The position numbers were made by a program, and so were the translations under genes. The notes beneath the pieces were generated by a model. The model was not told where the DNA came from, searched no databases, and worked only from the letters and a program-made list of their open reading frames with translations. DNA of 64,000 nucleotides from Bacteroidales bacterium. GTDB taxonomy: Bacteria > Bacteroidota > Bacteroidia > Bacteroidales > F082. The DNA lies in contig JAFYNJ010000008.1 in NCBI GenBank assembly GCA_017549805.1, forward strand, positions 62,001 to 126,000. Reading direction: 5' to 3'. Of this stretch, positions 27,539-36,235 are shown piece by piece (the first letter of the stretch is position 1; the number at the start of each line of letters is the position of its first letter).

Positions 27539-28729
27539 GTTAAAAGTATCTTGTGCAATGACGAATTCCTCGTCGGTAGGATATACCACCACGGCAACTT
27601 TGGAATCGGGCGTGGAGATGATGCCAGCGTCGCCAGCGATCTCTTTGTTGGCACGATGGTCGAGCTTGATACCGAGGAACTCCATGTCTTCGAGGATGGC
27701 TTCACGCATGAACCAAGCGTTCTCGCCGATGCCGCCAGTCATCACAAGGACATCGGCGCCGTTCATCACGGCCATGTAGGCACCAATGTATTTCTTCACA
27801 CGGTGTGCAAACATGTTGAAAGCGTAGGTGCAGCGTTCGTCACCTTCTTCCTTGCCGGCGCGGACGTCACGCATGTCCTGCTTGCCGCCAGTGATGCCGA
27901 CGAGACCCGACTTCTTGTTCACCAAGGTGTTCATCTCCTTAGTGTTGAGTCCTTCCTTGTCCATGATATACATAAAGACGCCCAAGTCCAGGTCGCCCGT
28001 GCGGCTGCCCATCACGAGACCTTCCACTGGAGTAAAGCCCATGGAAGTTTCGACGGACTTGCCGTATTGCACGGCAGCAATGGAAGCACCGCTACCAAGG
28101 TGGCAGGTGACGATCTTGCTCTTCTTCCAGTCCTTATCCACGAAAGCGGCGGCTTTTTCGGCAACAAACTTGTGGCTGGTACCATGGAAGCCGTAACGGC
28201 GCACACGATATTTCTCATAGTATTCGTAAGGCACGGCATAGAGATAGGCCTCGGGCGGCATGGTGCTGTGGAACGAGGTATCGAACACGGCAGCCATCGG
28301 TATGCCTGGGAGCACTTCTTCCATGGCATGGATGCCTTGCAAGCTGCCCGGGTTGTGCAAAGGAGCAAGGTCGGTGAGCGACTCGATGCCTTCGATGACT
28401 TTCTCGTCAATCAAGACACTCTTCGGGAACAATTCACCACCATGGGCAACGCGGTGTCCCACAGCATTGATTTCCTTCAAATCCTTGATGACCCCCATCT
28501 TGGGATCGACCAAAGCTTTCAGCACCAACTTGATGCCTTCGGTATGGTTCGGGATGGGAAGCTGTTCGTAATACTTCTCACCGTTGTATTTGTGGGTGAA
28601 CTCACCCATTTCAAGACCGATGCGTTCCAAAAGACCCTTGGCGAGCAAACGGGCGCGATCTGCGTTTTCCATTTCCAGCAGCTGGTATTTGATGGAAGAG
28701 CTGCCGCAATTTAAGACTAATATTTTCAT
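27524..28729 (-). CDS. ackA: Acetate kinase
   Basis: A 401-residue enzyme, usual length. N-terminal LVLNCGSSSIKY (4-15) binds phosphate; RYGFHGTSHKFV and the SIAAVQYGKSVETSMGFTP segment complete the active site of this ASKHA-fold kinase. It converts acetyl phosphate and ADP to acetate and ATP, the last step of fermentative acetate formation. It lies 30 bases after pta in the same direction, the usual pta-ackA pair. The last residues (LVRS) are encoded in a heptad repeat. Confidence 0.98.
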   Translation of the reverse strand: MKILVLNCGSSSIKYQLLEMENADRARLLAKGLLERIGLEMGEFTHKYNGEKYYEQLPIPNHTEGIKLVLKALVDPKMGVIKDLKEINAVGHRVAHGGELFPKSVLIDEKVIEGIESLTDLAPLHNPGSLQGIHAMEEVLPGIPMAAVFDTSFHSTMPPEAYLYAVPYEYYEKYRVRRYGFHGTSHKFVAEKAAAFVDKDWKKSKIVTCHLGSGASIAAVQYGKSVETSMGFTPVEGLVMGSRTGDLDLGVFMYIMDKEGLNTKEMNTLVNKKSGLVGITGGKQDMRDVRAGKEEGDERCTYAFNMFAHRVKKYIGAYMAVMNGADVLVMTGGIGENAWFMREAILEDMEFLGIKLDHRANKEIAGDAGIISTPDSKVAVVVYPTDEEFVIAQDTFNLVRS

Positions 28730-28731
28730 GA

Positions 28732-28762
28732 GTTTTCAGTTGTTCGGTTATTCAGTTGTTCA
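28732..28762. repeat. Octad repeat filling the pta-ackA spacer
   Basis: Units GTTTTCA, GTTGTTCG, GTTATTCA, GTTGTTCA on the plus strand; on the coding strand each starts with TGA. The pta stop codon (28760-28762) is the TGA of the first unit, and the array ends 2 bases before the ackA ATG. Confidence 0.8.
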
Positions 28763-29770
28763 ATTTTTCTGGGCGATGGCCTGGTTACAGGTGATGGCCA
28801 CCAGTTTGTAAACATCATCGATGGAGCAGCCACGACTCAAGTCGTTGCAGGGCTTGGCGAGACCTTGGAGCACGGGACCCACTGCTTCGGCACCAGCCAG
28901 ACGCTGGACGAGCTTATAGGCAATGTTGCCCACTTCGAGGCAGGGGAACACTAAGGTGTTGGCCTTGCCGGCAACGGGGCTGCCAGGGGCTTTGCTGGAA
29001 CCCACCGAAGGCACGATGGCGGCATCGGCTTGCAGTTCGCCATCGAGGACGAGGTCGGGACGGCGTTCTTTGGCGATGCGAGTTGCCTCGATGACTTTGT
29101 CAACCACCTCATGTTTGGCACTGCCCTTGGTGGAGAAGCTCAGGATGGCGGTAACGGGATCAATCTTGGCGATGGCCTTGGCGGTGTCGGCAGTGCAGAT
29201 GGCAATCTCAGCCAGCTGCTCGGCAGTCGGCATGGGCGTAACGGCACAGTCGGCGAAGACCATGCGGCCATCGGTGCCGTAAGGACAGCCTTCAGGCAGG
29301 AACATGGTAAAGGCACCGCTGACACAGGTAACGCCAGGCACCGTCTTGATGATCTGCAAGGCGGGACGGAGCATGTCGCCCGTAGTGCTACGGGCACCGC
29401 TCACAAGGCCGTCAGCCTCGCCTGCCTTCACTAATAGGATGCCAAGATACATGAAGTTTTCAGCAAGGTCGTTGGCCTGCTCAGGCGTCATTCCTTTGGC
29501 TTTACGGATCTCATAAAGCAGGTCGGCGTATTTCTGTTTATCAGGATTGTTCTTGGGGTCGATGATGCGGGCCTTGCCAATATGTTGCAGACCGAATTCC
29601 GCTGTCATCTCTTTGATTTTTTCGGCAGGACCGATAAGGATGATGTCGGCTACACCATCGGCAAGAAGACGGTCGGCGGCTTTCAAGGTACGGGGTTCAT
29701 CCCCTTCGGGGAGCACAATGCGCTGCTTGTGGGCTTGCGCGTTGGCGATGATTTCATGCATTAAATCCAT
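28760..29770 (-). CDS. pta: Phosphate acetyltransferase
   Basis: A 336-residue short-form Pta. It makes acetyl phosphate from acetyl-CoA and phosphate. Motifs: RIVLPEGDEPRTLKAA at 18-33, LVSGARSTTGDMLRP in the middle, and GSSKAPGSPVAGKANTLVFP near 257-276. It lacks the extra N-terminal DRTGG/AAA region of long forms. It is first in a leftward transcript with ackA; a near-perfect promoter lies upstream (29854-29824), followed by a leader containing octads. Confidence 0.97.
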   Translation of the reverse strand: MDLMHEIIANAQAHKQRIVLPEGDEPRTLKAADRLLADGVADIILIGPAEKIKEMTAEFGLQHIGKARIIDPKNNPDKQKYADLLYEIRKAKGMTPEQANDLAENFMYLGILLVKAGEADGLVSGARSTTGDMLRPALQIIKTVPGVTCVSGAFTMFLPEGCPYGTDGRMVFADCAVTPMPTAEQLAEIAICTADTAKAIAKIDPVTAILSFSTKGSAKHEVVDKVIEATRIAKERRPDLVLDGELQADAAIVPSVGSSKAPGSPVAGKANTLVFPCLEVGNIAYKLVQRLAGAEAVGPVLQGLAKPCNDLSRGCSIDDVYKLVAITCNQAIAQKN

Positions 29771-29785
29771 GGTAATAGTTTTTCT

Positions 29786-29809
29786 GTTGTTCAGTTATTC
29801 AGTTGTTCA
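29786..29809. repeat. Octad repeat in the pta leader
   Basis: Three units (GTTGTTCA, GTTATTCA, GTTGTTCA on the plus strand) 15 bases ahead of the pta ATG, within the untranslated leader predicted from the promoter at 29824-29854. Confidence 0.75.
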
Positions 29810-29823
29810 ATTTTTGTAAAGCG

Positions 29824-29854
29824 CAAAATTATGAATTTTTATTATTTTTGCAAA
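29824..29854 (-). promoter_or_regulatory. Promoter of pta, overlapping a divergent -7 box
   Basis: On the minus strand TTTG (29854-29851), a 19-base spacer and TAATTTTG (29831-29824) match the Bacteroidota consensus exactly. The plus strand has TATTTTTG (29843-29850), a -7 box for the DUF4271 gene. The TTTGCAAA at 29847-29854 therefore serves both strands. Confidence 0.7.
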
Positions 29855-29873
29855 CTATTTTATCACCAAGGTC

Positions 29874-30605
29874 ATGAACGGGGATACAACCTTTATCACA
29901 TCGGGTTTCGAGGGTGTCATCAGCCCCATGGTCAGAGTCACACACGAGGTTCTGGATGGATGGAACTTGATTGTGCTGGCGGCAGTATTGCTTCTCGTGG
30001 TCATCAACAAACAGTTGTATCCTCGACAGTTCCGGCAACTGCTTTCAGTCCCTGGAGGCGTGGCACACACCAACCAACTGCTTCGTGAATGGACACCCAC
30101 TCGAAGCTTCATTGGGTTTTCCTTCTTGATTTCCTATATTTTGGTAATCGCGCTCTTCGTTCAGAAGACCTGCGTGATTTTTTCCCGCGATGTGTTGGCC
30201 TACAACAGCTTCAACATCTTTAGCATTGTATGTGCGTGTGTTGCAGGTTGGATCATTGTCAGACACTTGATTCTGGCCTTGATGGGATGGCTGTTTCGCC
30301 AAAAGGAACTGGTCACCAGACAAATCACCGTTGAGCTCTCCTCTTCAACGCTCTGCTTTTTCGTCATCACACCCATCATGTTGTTGGTATTGTATATGCC
30401 CTACACCATTTTCGTTTGGATAGGGATTGGCATCTTGTTTGCAACAGCGTTGATGAAGCTCTTTTTGGAGTTTATTGAGACTAGAGTTTTTTCGAAAATG
30501 CCTTCGTTATATATTTTTTTGTATTTTTGCACGCTCGAAATCGTACCACTAACCCTGCTTTTGGTAGCGGGATTGCGCTATTTTACTCACAATACTGTCA
30601 TTTAA
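29874..30605 (+). CDS. DUF4271 membrane protein
   Basis: A 243-residue polytopic membrane protein with about six helices (28-44, 74-94, 108-130, 156-178, 180-200, 215-236). Size and the TRSFIGFSFLISY region fit DUF4271, a Bacteroidota family of unknown function that typically precedes hemD. It ends 15 bases before hemD. Confidence 0.82.
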   Translation: MNGDTTFITSGFEGVISPMVRVTHEVLDGWNLIVLAAVLLLVVINKQLYPRQFRQLLSVPGGVAHTNQLLREWTPTRSFIGFSFLISYILVIALFVQKTCVIFSRDVLAYNSFNIFSIVCACVAGWIIVRHLILALMGWLFRQKELVTRQITVELSSSTLCFFVITPIMLLVLYMPYTIFVWIGIGILFATALMKLFLEFIETRVFSKMPSLYIFLYFCTLEIVPLTLLLVAGLRYFTHNTVI

Positions 30606-30620
30606 CAAGATAGATAGATA

Positions 30621-31385
30621 ATGAAAATCAAATCCATATTGGTGTCGCAGCCGCAGCCTACCGATGTCACAAAGACACCTTACGGCGATCTGATGAAGAA
30701 GTACGGCGTCAATTTCACTTTTGAGAAATTTATCAAATTGGAAGGCGTCACCGCGAGCGAGCTTCGCCAAGAACACATCAAATTACCTGACTATACAGCC
30801 ATCATCCTTTCCAGTCGCAATGCAATCGACCATTTCTTCAGAGTGGCCAAGGAGATGCGCTACACGGTTCCCGAAACACTGAAGTATTTCTGCATCAACG
30901 AATCCACGGCATTGTATTTACAACGCTACGTTCAATACAGAAAACGCAAGGTTTTTTACGGCAACCAGACATTTAACGACCTACTTGAGATCATCAAGAA
31001 GCATAAGGACGAGAAATACCTTTACTGCTGCTCCGACATCAGTTCCGACAGCACCACCGATCTGTTAACCGAGGCAAAGATCAATTTCACCAAGGCTGTG
31101 ATGTTCCGCACCGTTTCTGCCGACCTGACCAAGGTCATCAAGATTGGCGACTACGACATGCTGGTATTCTTCAGCCCTGCAGGTATTGAGTCGTTGAAGG
31201 CAAACTTCCCGAAGTTCAAACAGAAAGATGTTGCCATCGGCGGTTTCGGAGAAGCCACCTGCCAAGCCATCATCGACTCCGGCTTCCAACTTGACTTCCA
31301 CGCACCCACTGAAACCGCTCCTTCCATGACCATGGCCATCGAGGAGTTCATCGCCGCGGAGATCAAGAAGAACAAAAAGAAATAA
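30621..31385 (+). CDS. hemD: Uroporphyrinogen-III synthase
   Basis: A 254-residue two-lobed HemD. Sequence similarity in this family is low; the call rests on the SSRNAIDHFF segment (57-66), the IGDYDMLVFFSPAGIESL segment (173-190) and the GGFGEATCQAI region (201-211). It cyclises hydroxymethylbilane to uroporphyrinogen III for haem, sirohaem or B12. Its stop overlaps the rnpA start by one base. The order DUF4271-hemD-rnpA-yidD is conserved in the phylum. Confidence 0.85.
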   Translation: MKIKSILVSQPQPTDVTKTPYGDLMKKYGVNFTFEKFIKLEGVTASELRQEHIKLPDYTAIILSSRNAIDHFFRVAKEMRYTVPETLKYFCINESTALYLQRYVQYRKRKVFYGNQTFNDLLEIIKKHKDEKYLYCCSDISSDSTTDLLTEAKINFTKAVMFRTVSADLTKVIKIGDYDMLVFFSPAGIESLKANFPKFKQKDVAIGGFGEATCQAIIDSGFQLDFHAPTETAPSMTMAIEEFIAAEIKKNKKK

Positions 31386-31786
31386 TGCAGGACTTCCCGA
31401 AATACGAACGCATCTGCAATTCAAACGAGATCCAGTCCCTTTTCGAAAAAGGGGCTGGATTTTCTTGTTATCCTTATAGGGTCGTGTATCTTTTCAAGCC
31501 CGTCGGCGACAAACCCGTCACTTGCCGACTCCTGTTGTCCGTATCGAAAAGGCGCTTTCACCATGCTTTCAAGCGCAACCGCGTAAAACGCCTTATCCGA
31601 GAATCATGGCGGAGAAGCAAGGACAGGCTCTACGAAATCTGCAACAGAGATACTATTTCGGTCGATGTAGCGTTAATTTATAACGCCACCGTCATCCATT
31701 CCTACGAAGAGATGTTCAACAAAACAGGCAAAGCCGTCAACGAGCTCATCAACAGATATGAAAAAACGATTCAGACCACTCACTAA
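31385..31786 (+). CDS. rnpA: Ribonuclease P protein component
   Basis: A 133-residue basic protein that assists the RNase P RNA in cutting the 5' leader of pre-tRNAs. The family RNR motif is clear in [20 protein letters not shown] (about 55-74). It overlaps hemD by one base and yidD by 29 bases. rpmH and dnaA, neighbours in other phyla, are not here. Confidence 0.95.
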   Translation: MQDFPKYERICNSNEIQSLFEKGAGFSCYPYRVVYLFKPVGDKPVTCRLLLSVSKRRFHHAFKRNRVKRLIRESWRRSKDRLYEICNRDTISVDVALIYNATVIHSYEEMFNKTGKAVNELINRYEKTIQTTH

Positions 31787-31988
31787 GCTTCTCATCGGGT
31801 TGATCCGGCTCTACCAAATCACTTTGTCACCTTGGCTCGGTGGGGCCTGCCGCTATACGCCCACCTGCTCCAATTATGGCATCCAGGCCTTGGAGAAGTA
31901 CGGCGCTTTCAAAGGTGGTTGGCTGACCATCAAAAGGGTGCTCTCGTGCAACCCCTGGGGAGGGAGTGGATATGATCCGGTACCGTGA
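31758..31988 (+). CDS. yidD: Membrane protein insertion efficiency factor YidD
   Basis: A 76-residue protein with the hallmark [20 protein letters not shown] (20-39), three cysteines and [14 protein letters not shown] at the end. It is thought to aid YidC-dependent insertion of inner-membrane proteins. The frame starts inside rnpA. The stop (31986-31988) lies in the first heptad of the spacer to ctpA. Confidence 0.96.
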   Translation: MKKRFRPLTKLLIGLIRLYQITLSPWLGGACRYTPTCSNYGIQALEKYGAFKGGWLTIKRVLSCNPWGGSGYDPVP

Positions 31989-32028
31989 GAGGTGAAAGAT
32001 AAAAGGTTAAAAGTGAAAGATGAAAGTT
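31987..32028. repeat. Six heptads filling the yidD-ctpA spacer
   Basis: Six consecutive 7-bp purine-rich units (for example GAGAGGT and GAAAGAT) start inside the yidD stop codon and end at the base before the ctpA ATG (32029). Confidence 0.8.
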
Positions 32029-33699
32029 ATGAAAAATATCAAACTGCTATTTATCGCCTTGCTGATGCCAATCTTCCTGATTGGTCAGGAAAAGCAAAAC
32101 AACTTTGAGATCTCAAAGAGCATCGACATCTATAACAGCCTGCTAAGGGAGTTGAACTTGAACTATGTCGATGAAATCAACCCCGCAGAATTGAACGAAG
32201 CCGCCATCGACGCCATGCTCGAAGGTCTGGATCCTTATACCGTCTTTATCCCCGAGTCGGAGATTGAGAATTACAAACTCATGACCACAGGTGAATATGG
32301 CGGCATCGGCGCCCTTATCCAATATGACGGGGAATACACCCGCATTTCCGACCCATACGAAGGCTGGCCTGCCCAAAAAGCCGGACTCCAGGCCGGTGAC
32401 GCCATCCTTTCCATTAATGGAGTGGATGCCCACAAGAAACCCACCGACCAGGTCAGCGAACTCCTCAAGGGACAACCCGGCACCGAGGTGACCATCAAAA
32501 TCAAACGGTATGGCTCTGACACACCCATTGAAAAGACCCTGAAACGCGAGAAGGTCAAGATCGACAACATCCCATACGCCACGGTGTTCGACAATGGCAT
32601 CGGCTACGTAAGCTTCAACAGCTTCACCAAGGATGCCGCCAACGAGCTGAAACAGCATCTGATCGACATGAAGAAAAACCATGATCTCAAAGGCTTTATC
32701 ATCGACCTGCGTGGCAACGGAGGAGGATTGATGAACGAGGCTGTTGATATCGTCAACCTTTTCATCCCCAAGGGCAAGCCCGTGGTATTTACCAAAGGCA
32801 AGTCACAGCATGCAGGTAGCGTTTATTCAACCAGCAACCAACCCGTTGACGAACAAATTCCATTGGCCATCTTGGTTGACGGCGGCAGCGCCTCTGCAAG
32901 TGAAATCGTCTCAGGTGCCATCCAAGACTACGACCGAGGTGTGATCATTGGCCAGCGCACCTTTGGCAAGGGTTTGGTTCAAAACATCCTGCCTTTGACC
33001 TACAACACACAAATGAAGGTCACCATCGCCAAGTATTATATCCCCAGTGGGCGTTGCATCCAAGAAATCGACTACTCGAAGAACGGAAAGCGGAGAACGG
33101 AAAACGATTCCCTCAACTCCCAACTCTCAACTCCCAATTCTCAAGACACTTTAGGAAAACCTTTCACCACGATGGCCGGGCGCACCGTTTACGAAGGTCA
33201 TGGCATTACGCCAGATATAAAAATAGAACCCAGGAAATACGCCACGGCAACAGCCTATCTCTACGCCAAGAACTACATCTTCGACTATGCCACCAAGTTC
33301 GCCTACGAGCATAAGAGCATCGCTCCTGCCAAGGAATTCAAGATCGATGATGCCACATACAACGACTTCATGAACTTCGTAAAAGAAAAGAAGTTCACTT
33401 ATACCACCGAGAGTGAAAAGAAGCTGAAGGAACTCAAGAAAATGGCCAAAGAGGAAGGCTATCTCGAAAGCCTGCAACCACAGCTGGAATCCCTTGAAAA
33501 GCGGCTTCAGGACGACAAGGAAAACGATTTGATCAAGAATCGCAGAGACATCGAAGAACTGTTGCGCCTGGAAATTGTGGGACGTTACTACTACCAAGTC
33601 GGACGCATCATGGCTTCTCTTGAAAACGATGAGGATCTGGAGGAAGCCTTCAACGTGCTGCTCAACAAAAACAAGTATGAATCCATCCTAAGACCTTGA
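32029..33699 (+). CDS. S41 (CtpA-type) carboxy-terminal processing protease
   Basis: A 556-residue periplasmic protease. It has a signal peptide (1-19), a PDZ domain (about 80-165) and an S41 catalytic domain with GGSASASE (285-292, catalytic Ser within) and the general-base Lys314 in TFGKGLVQ. Such enzymes trim C-termini of envelope proteins. The ATG at 32029 was chosen because it begins the signal peptide and abuts the heptads; an ATG at 32020 is in frame. Residues about 352-372 are encoded by nine heptads, replacing a variable loop between RCIQEIDYSK and the GRTVYEGHGI strand. The C-terminal 150 residues are helical. Confidence 0.93.
   Translation: MKNIKLLFIALLMPIFLIGQEKQNNFEISKSIDIYNSLLRELNLNYVDEINPAELNEAAIDAMLEGLDPYTVFIPESEIENYKLMTTGEYGGIGALIQYDGEYTRISDPYEGWPAQKAGLQAGDAILSINGVDAHKKPTDQVSELLKGQPGTEVTIKIKRYGSDTPIEKTLKREKVKIDNIPYATVFDNGIGYVSFNSFTKDAANELKQHLIDMKKNHDLKGFIIDLRGNGGGLMNEAVDIVNLFIPKGKPVVFTKGKSQHAGSVYSTSNQPVDEQIPLAILVDGGSASASEIVSGAIQDYDRGVIIGQRTFGKGLVQNILPLTYNTQMKVTIAKYYIPSGRCIQEIDYSKNGKRRTENDSLNSQLSTPNSQDTLGKPFTTMAGRTVYEGHGITPDIKIEPRKYATATAYLYAKNYIFDYATKFAYEHKSIAPAKEFKIDDATYNDFMNFVKEKKFTYTTESEKKLKELKKMAKEEGYLESLQPQLESLEKRLQDDKENDLIKNRRDIEELLRLEIVGRYYYQVGRIMASLENDEDLEEAFNVLLNKNKYESILRP
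33081..33143. repeat. Nine heptads inside ctpA
   Basis: A purine-rich half (GAACGGA and AAGCGGA units) is followed by a pyrimidine-rich half (ACTCCCA and ACTCTCA units). The 63 bases equal 21 codons and keep the frame. The peptide contains RRTEN and NSQLSTPNS. Confidence 0.8.
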
Positions 33700-35282
33700 G
33701 CTGGAGAGAACAGACACGGAAATACGAGCCGGCAGCTTACCTCATCTGTCTGGCCATCATGGCGGCAAGCCTTACCCTGTCGCCATTCATGATGAGTGTT
33801 TCCCAAATTCTCCTCTTCGCTGTATGGCTCTTCATGGGCGATCCCATCAAGGAAAAATGCCAACGGTTCCTTCACAACAGAATCGCCCTCGTGCTGGTTT
33901 CATTGTATTTGCTTCACATCATCGGTCTGGCATGGACATCCGACTTCCAATACGCCTTCAAAGACCTGAAAATCAAGCTACCCATCCTCCTACTGCCTTT
34001 GGTGCTATCTTCAGTGAAACCTTTGGAGAAAAAGCATTTCGACCTATTGATGCTATTGTATGTCTTGGCCGTTTTTGTTGCCACCTGCATTAGCTTCGGC
34101 ACCTATCTGCAGCACAACTATGAGGATGTCAGGGAGATATCAAGGTTTATCAGCCACATCCGTTTCTGCCTCAATATCGTTTTGGCAATCGGCATCATCG
34201 GCTATTACCTGTTCACGCGGCACGCCCCTTGGTGGGAAAAACTATTACTGATCGCTTTCATCGCATGGTTCCTCTATCTGCTATATATCTTTGAATCCAT
34301 ATCAGGATATCTCGCTCTTCTTGGCCTGTTGGTCGCTTCTGCACTCTATTTGTATTTCACTAAATTGAGCAGCACCATTTGGCGTGTGACCGGCATCCTC
34401 GTCATTGTCGGCCTACCTTTGGCGATTGGCATTTGCGGCTACCGTTTAGCCTCTGACATGCTGACGGTTCCCACAGTTGATCTCGACACGCTGGAGAAGA
34501 CCACGGCACAAGGCAATGACTATTGGCACGACACCATTTATTTCCCTGTGGAAAACGGCAAGTTTGTAGGCCTTTATTTCTGCCGTCCCGAGATGCGAGA
34601 GGCATGGAACATGCGTAGTGCAATGGATTACGATGGCTTGACGTCAAATGGCGAGAACTTGGAGGCCACCCTGGCAAGATACCTGACTTCCAAAGACCTT
34701 CGCAAGGACGCCCAAGGCGTTGCAGCCTTGACCGAACAAGACGTCCACAATGTGGAGCAAGGCATTGCCAACTATGTCAACTGGGAACACCCGGGAGTGT
34801 ATGCACGCCTTTCATCGACCCTATTCGAGTACAACCAATATCGCCGAAACAACAACCCCAACGGGGGATCGCTCTCGCAACGCATTGAATATACCAAAGC
34901 CTCATTGCACCTCATCAAAAAACATCCGGTTTTCGGAGTGGGCACTGGTGATATCCCCAATGCCTACCAACAAGCCTACGATGAGATGCAGTCTCCATTG
35001 AAACCCGAGTTCCGGCACAAGGCACACAACCAATTTCTTTCCATAACCGTAGGCTTCGGTATCGTGGGATTGGTGTTGTTCCTGCTGGTGCTTTGTTATC
35101 CTTATCTCTCATCGAAACGTTATCGGACCTATTTATACACTGTTTTTTTGGTCATCCTGCTGATTTCCATGCTACCCGAAGACACGATCGAAACACAAGC
35201 CGGCGTGTCTTTTTATGCATTATTCAATTCTTTGTTTATCTTTGCGTTCAAAAAGAGGGATGACAGTCCCGAAACAGAATAA
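33696..35282 (+). CDS. O-antigen ligase-like membrane protein
   Basis: A 528-residue polytopic protein with about ten helices and a large periplasmic loop (about 255-420) before the last helices, the plan of WaaL/Wzy_C proteins. The HPVFGVGTGDIPNAY motif followed by HKAHNQFLSITVGFG (about 405-450) is typical. It would join O-antigen to lipid A-core or polymerise glycans; which one is not decidable. The start is TTG, overlapping the ctpA stop (TTGA), the only start that keeps the first helix. Confidence 0.82.
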   Translation: MSWREQTRKYEPAAYLICLAIMAASLTLSPFMMSVSQILLFAVWLFMGDPIKEKCQRFLHNRIALVLVSLYLLHIIGLAWTSDFQYAFKDLKIKLPILLLPLVLSSVKPLEKKHFDLLMLLYVLAVFVATCISFGTYLQHNYEDVREISRFISHIRFCLNIVLAIGIIGYYLFTRHAPWWEKLLLIAFIAWFLYLLYIFESISGYLALLGLLVASALYLYFTKLSSTIWRVTGILVIVGLPLAIGICGYRLASDMLTVPTVDLDTLEKTTAQGNDYWHDTIYFPVENGKFVGLYFCRPEMREAWNMRSAMDYDGLTSNGENLEATLARYLTSKDLRKDAQGVAALTEQDVHNVEQGIANYVNWEHPGVYARLSSTLFEYNQYRRNNNPNGGSLSQRIEYTKASLHLIKKHPVFGVGTGDIPNAYQQAYDEMQSPLKPEFRHKAHNQFLSITVGFGIVGLVLFLLVLCYPYLSSKRYRTYLYTVFLVILLISMLPEDTIETQAGVSFYALFNSLFIFAFKKRDDSPETE

Positions 35283-35283
35283 C

Positions 35284-35766
35284 ATGAAAAAGCAACAATT
35301 CATCTCCGACTACGTCGTCTATGACAATGAAGGGGAACTGGATCCAAAGGATGCGGAGCTCCTGCGCCAGGCACACGAAGCCACTCTGAATTCCTACGCA
35401 CCCTATTCGAAATTCCATGTAGGTGCAGCTGTAAGACTGGCCAACGGCATCATCATCAAAGGCAACAATATCGAAAACGCCGCCTACCCCAGCGGATTGT
35501 GTGCCGAACGCGTGACTTTGTTCTCAGCTCAGGCACAGTATCCTGATGTGCCGGTTGAAGCCATCGCCCTTACGGCCCAGTCGGAGCACAGCGAAGTCAA
35601 CGAACCCATCGCCCCCTGTGGCGCCTGCCGTCAGGTGATGGTAGAGAATGAACAGCGTTCAGGCTGTCCCATGAGAATCATTTGCCAGGGTCATACGGGA
35701 CCCATCATGGTTTTCGATGGCATTGAGACATTGATGCCTTTTATCTTTGTGGATAAGTTTCTATAA
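35284..35766 (+). CDS. cdd: Cytidine deaminase
   Basis: A 160-residue enzyme that deaminates cytidine and deoxycytidine. Motifs: YAPYSKFHVGAAV (substrate side), CAER (zinc Cys and catalytic Glu) and PCGACRQ (two zinc Cys). The ATG at 35284 is used because an upstream in-frame ATG lies inside the previous gene and adds residues not seen in the family. It overlaps the GtrA gene start by one base. Confidence 0.95.
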   Translation: MKKQQFISDYVVYDNEGELDPKDAELLRQAHEATLNSYAPYSKFHVGAAVRLANGIIIKGNNIENAAYPSGLCAERVTLFSAQAQYPDVPVEAIALTAQSEHSEVNEPIAPCGACRQVMVENEQRSGCPMRIICQGHTGPIMVFDGIETLMPFIFVDKFL

Positions 35767-36170
35767 TGGTTAGACTTGGCATCAGCATTACCAAGGAATT
35801 CATCTTGAAATTCCTGAAGTTCGGCGTCGTGGGCCTCTCCGGCGTGTTTGTCAACTTCGTTGTGACATGGTTTTTCAAGGAGATCTGCAAGCTGAACAAA
35901 TATGTCAGCAACATCCTAGGCTTTGTCTTCGCCGCCACCACCAACTATCTACTTAACCGCTGGTGGACTTTCCAAAGCACCAACCCGCAAGTCGGGACGG
36001 AATACGCCAAATATTTCCTGATTTCCGTGGTCGGATTAGGCATCGATACTTTGACGGTGTACCTGTTCCACAATAAGCTGAAATGGAACTTCTACCTCAG
36101 CAAGGTCTTCGCCATTGGTGCCGCCACGCTGTGGAATTTCTTCGGGAACCTTTTGTTTACTTTTAGTTAG
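35766..36170 (+). CDS. GtrA family membrane protein
   Basis: A 134-residue protein with four transmembrane helices (about 15-35, 45-60, 82-102, 112-130). The FGVVGLSGVFVNFVVTW start and the NYLLNRWWTF motif mark GtrA. GtrA proteins help flip or use polyprenyl-linked sugars at the membrane; a role beside the ligase upstream is inference. The stop lies in a heptad array. Confidence 0.88.
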   Translation: MVRLGISITKEFILKFLKFGVVGLSGVFVNFVVTWFFKEICKLNKYVSNILGFVFAATTNYLLNRWWTFQSTNPQVGTEYAKYFLISVVGLGIDTLTVYLFHNKLKWNFYLSKVFAIGAATLWNFFGNLLFTFS

Positions 36171-36235
36171 GAATTAGGAGTGAGGAGTGAGGAATGCTCC
36201 CAACTCCTCATTCCTAACTCCTCATTCCTCACTTT
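36166..36235. repeat. Ten-heptad array with inverted symmetry (gtrA end)
   Basis: A purine-rich half (GTTAGGA, GTGAGGA) is followed by a pyrimidine-rich half (TCATTCC, TAACTCC). The halves form an imperfect hairpin: 36180-36196 pairs with 36209-36225 (15 of 17) around a 12-base loop, and GTGAGGAATG at 36187-36196 also pairs perfectly with 36223-36232. It lies between convergent genes, where no other terminator is seen. Confidence 0.75.

Noticed and set aside
27551-28714. Long open frame antisense to acetate kinase
   Set aside because: It is a mirror of a highly conserved enzyme gene and has no recognisable family.
33696-33698. Idea that the ligase gene starts at a later ATG
   Set aside because: Later ATGs would remove the first membrane helix; the TTG overlaps the previous stop as in coupled genes.
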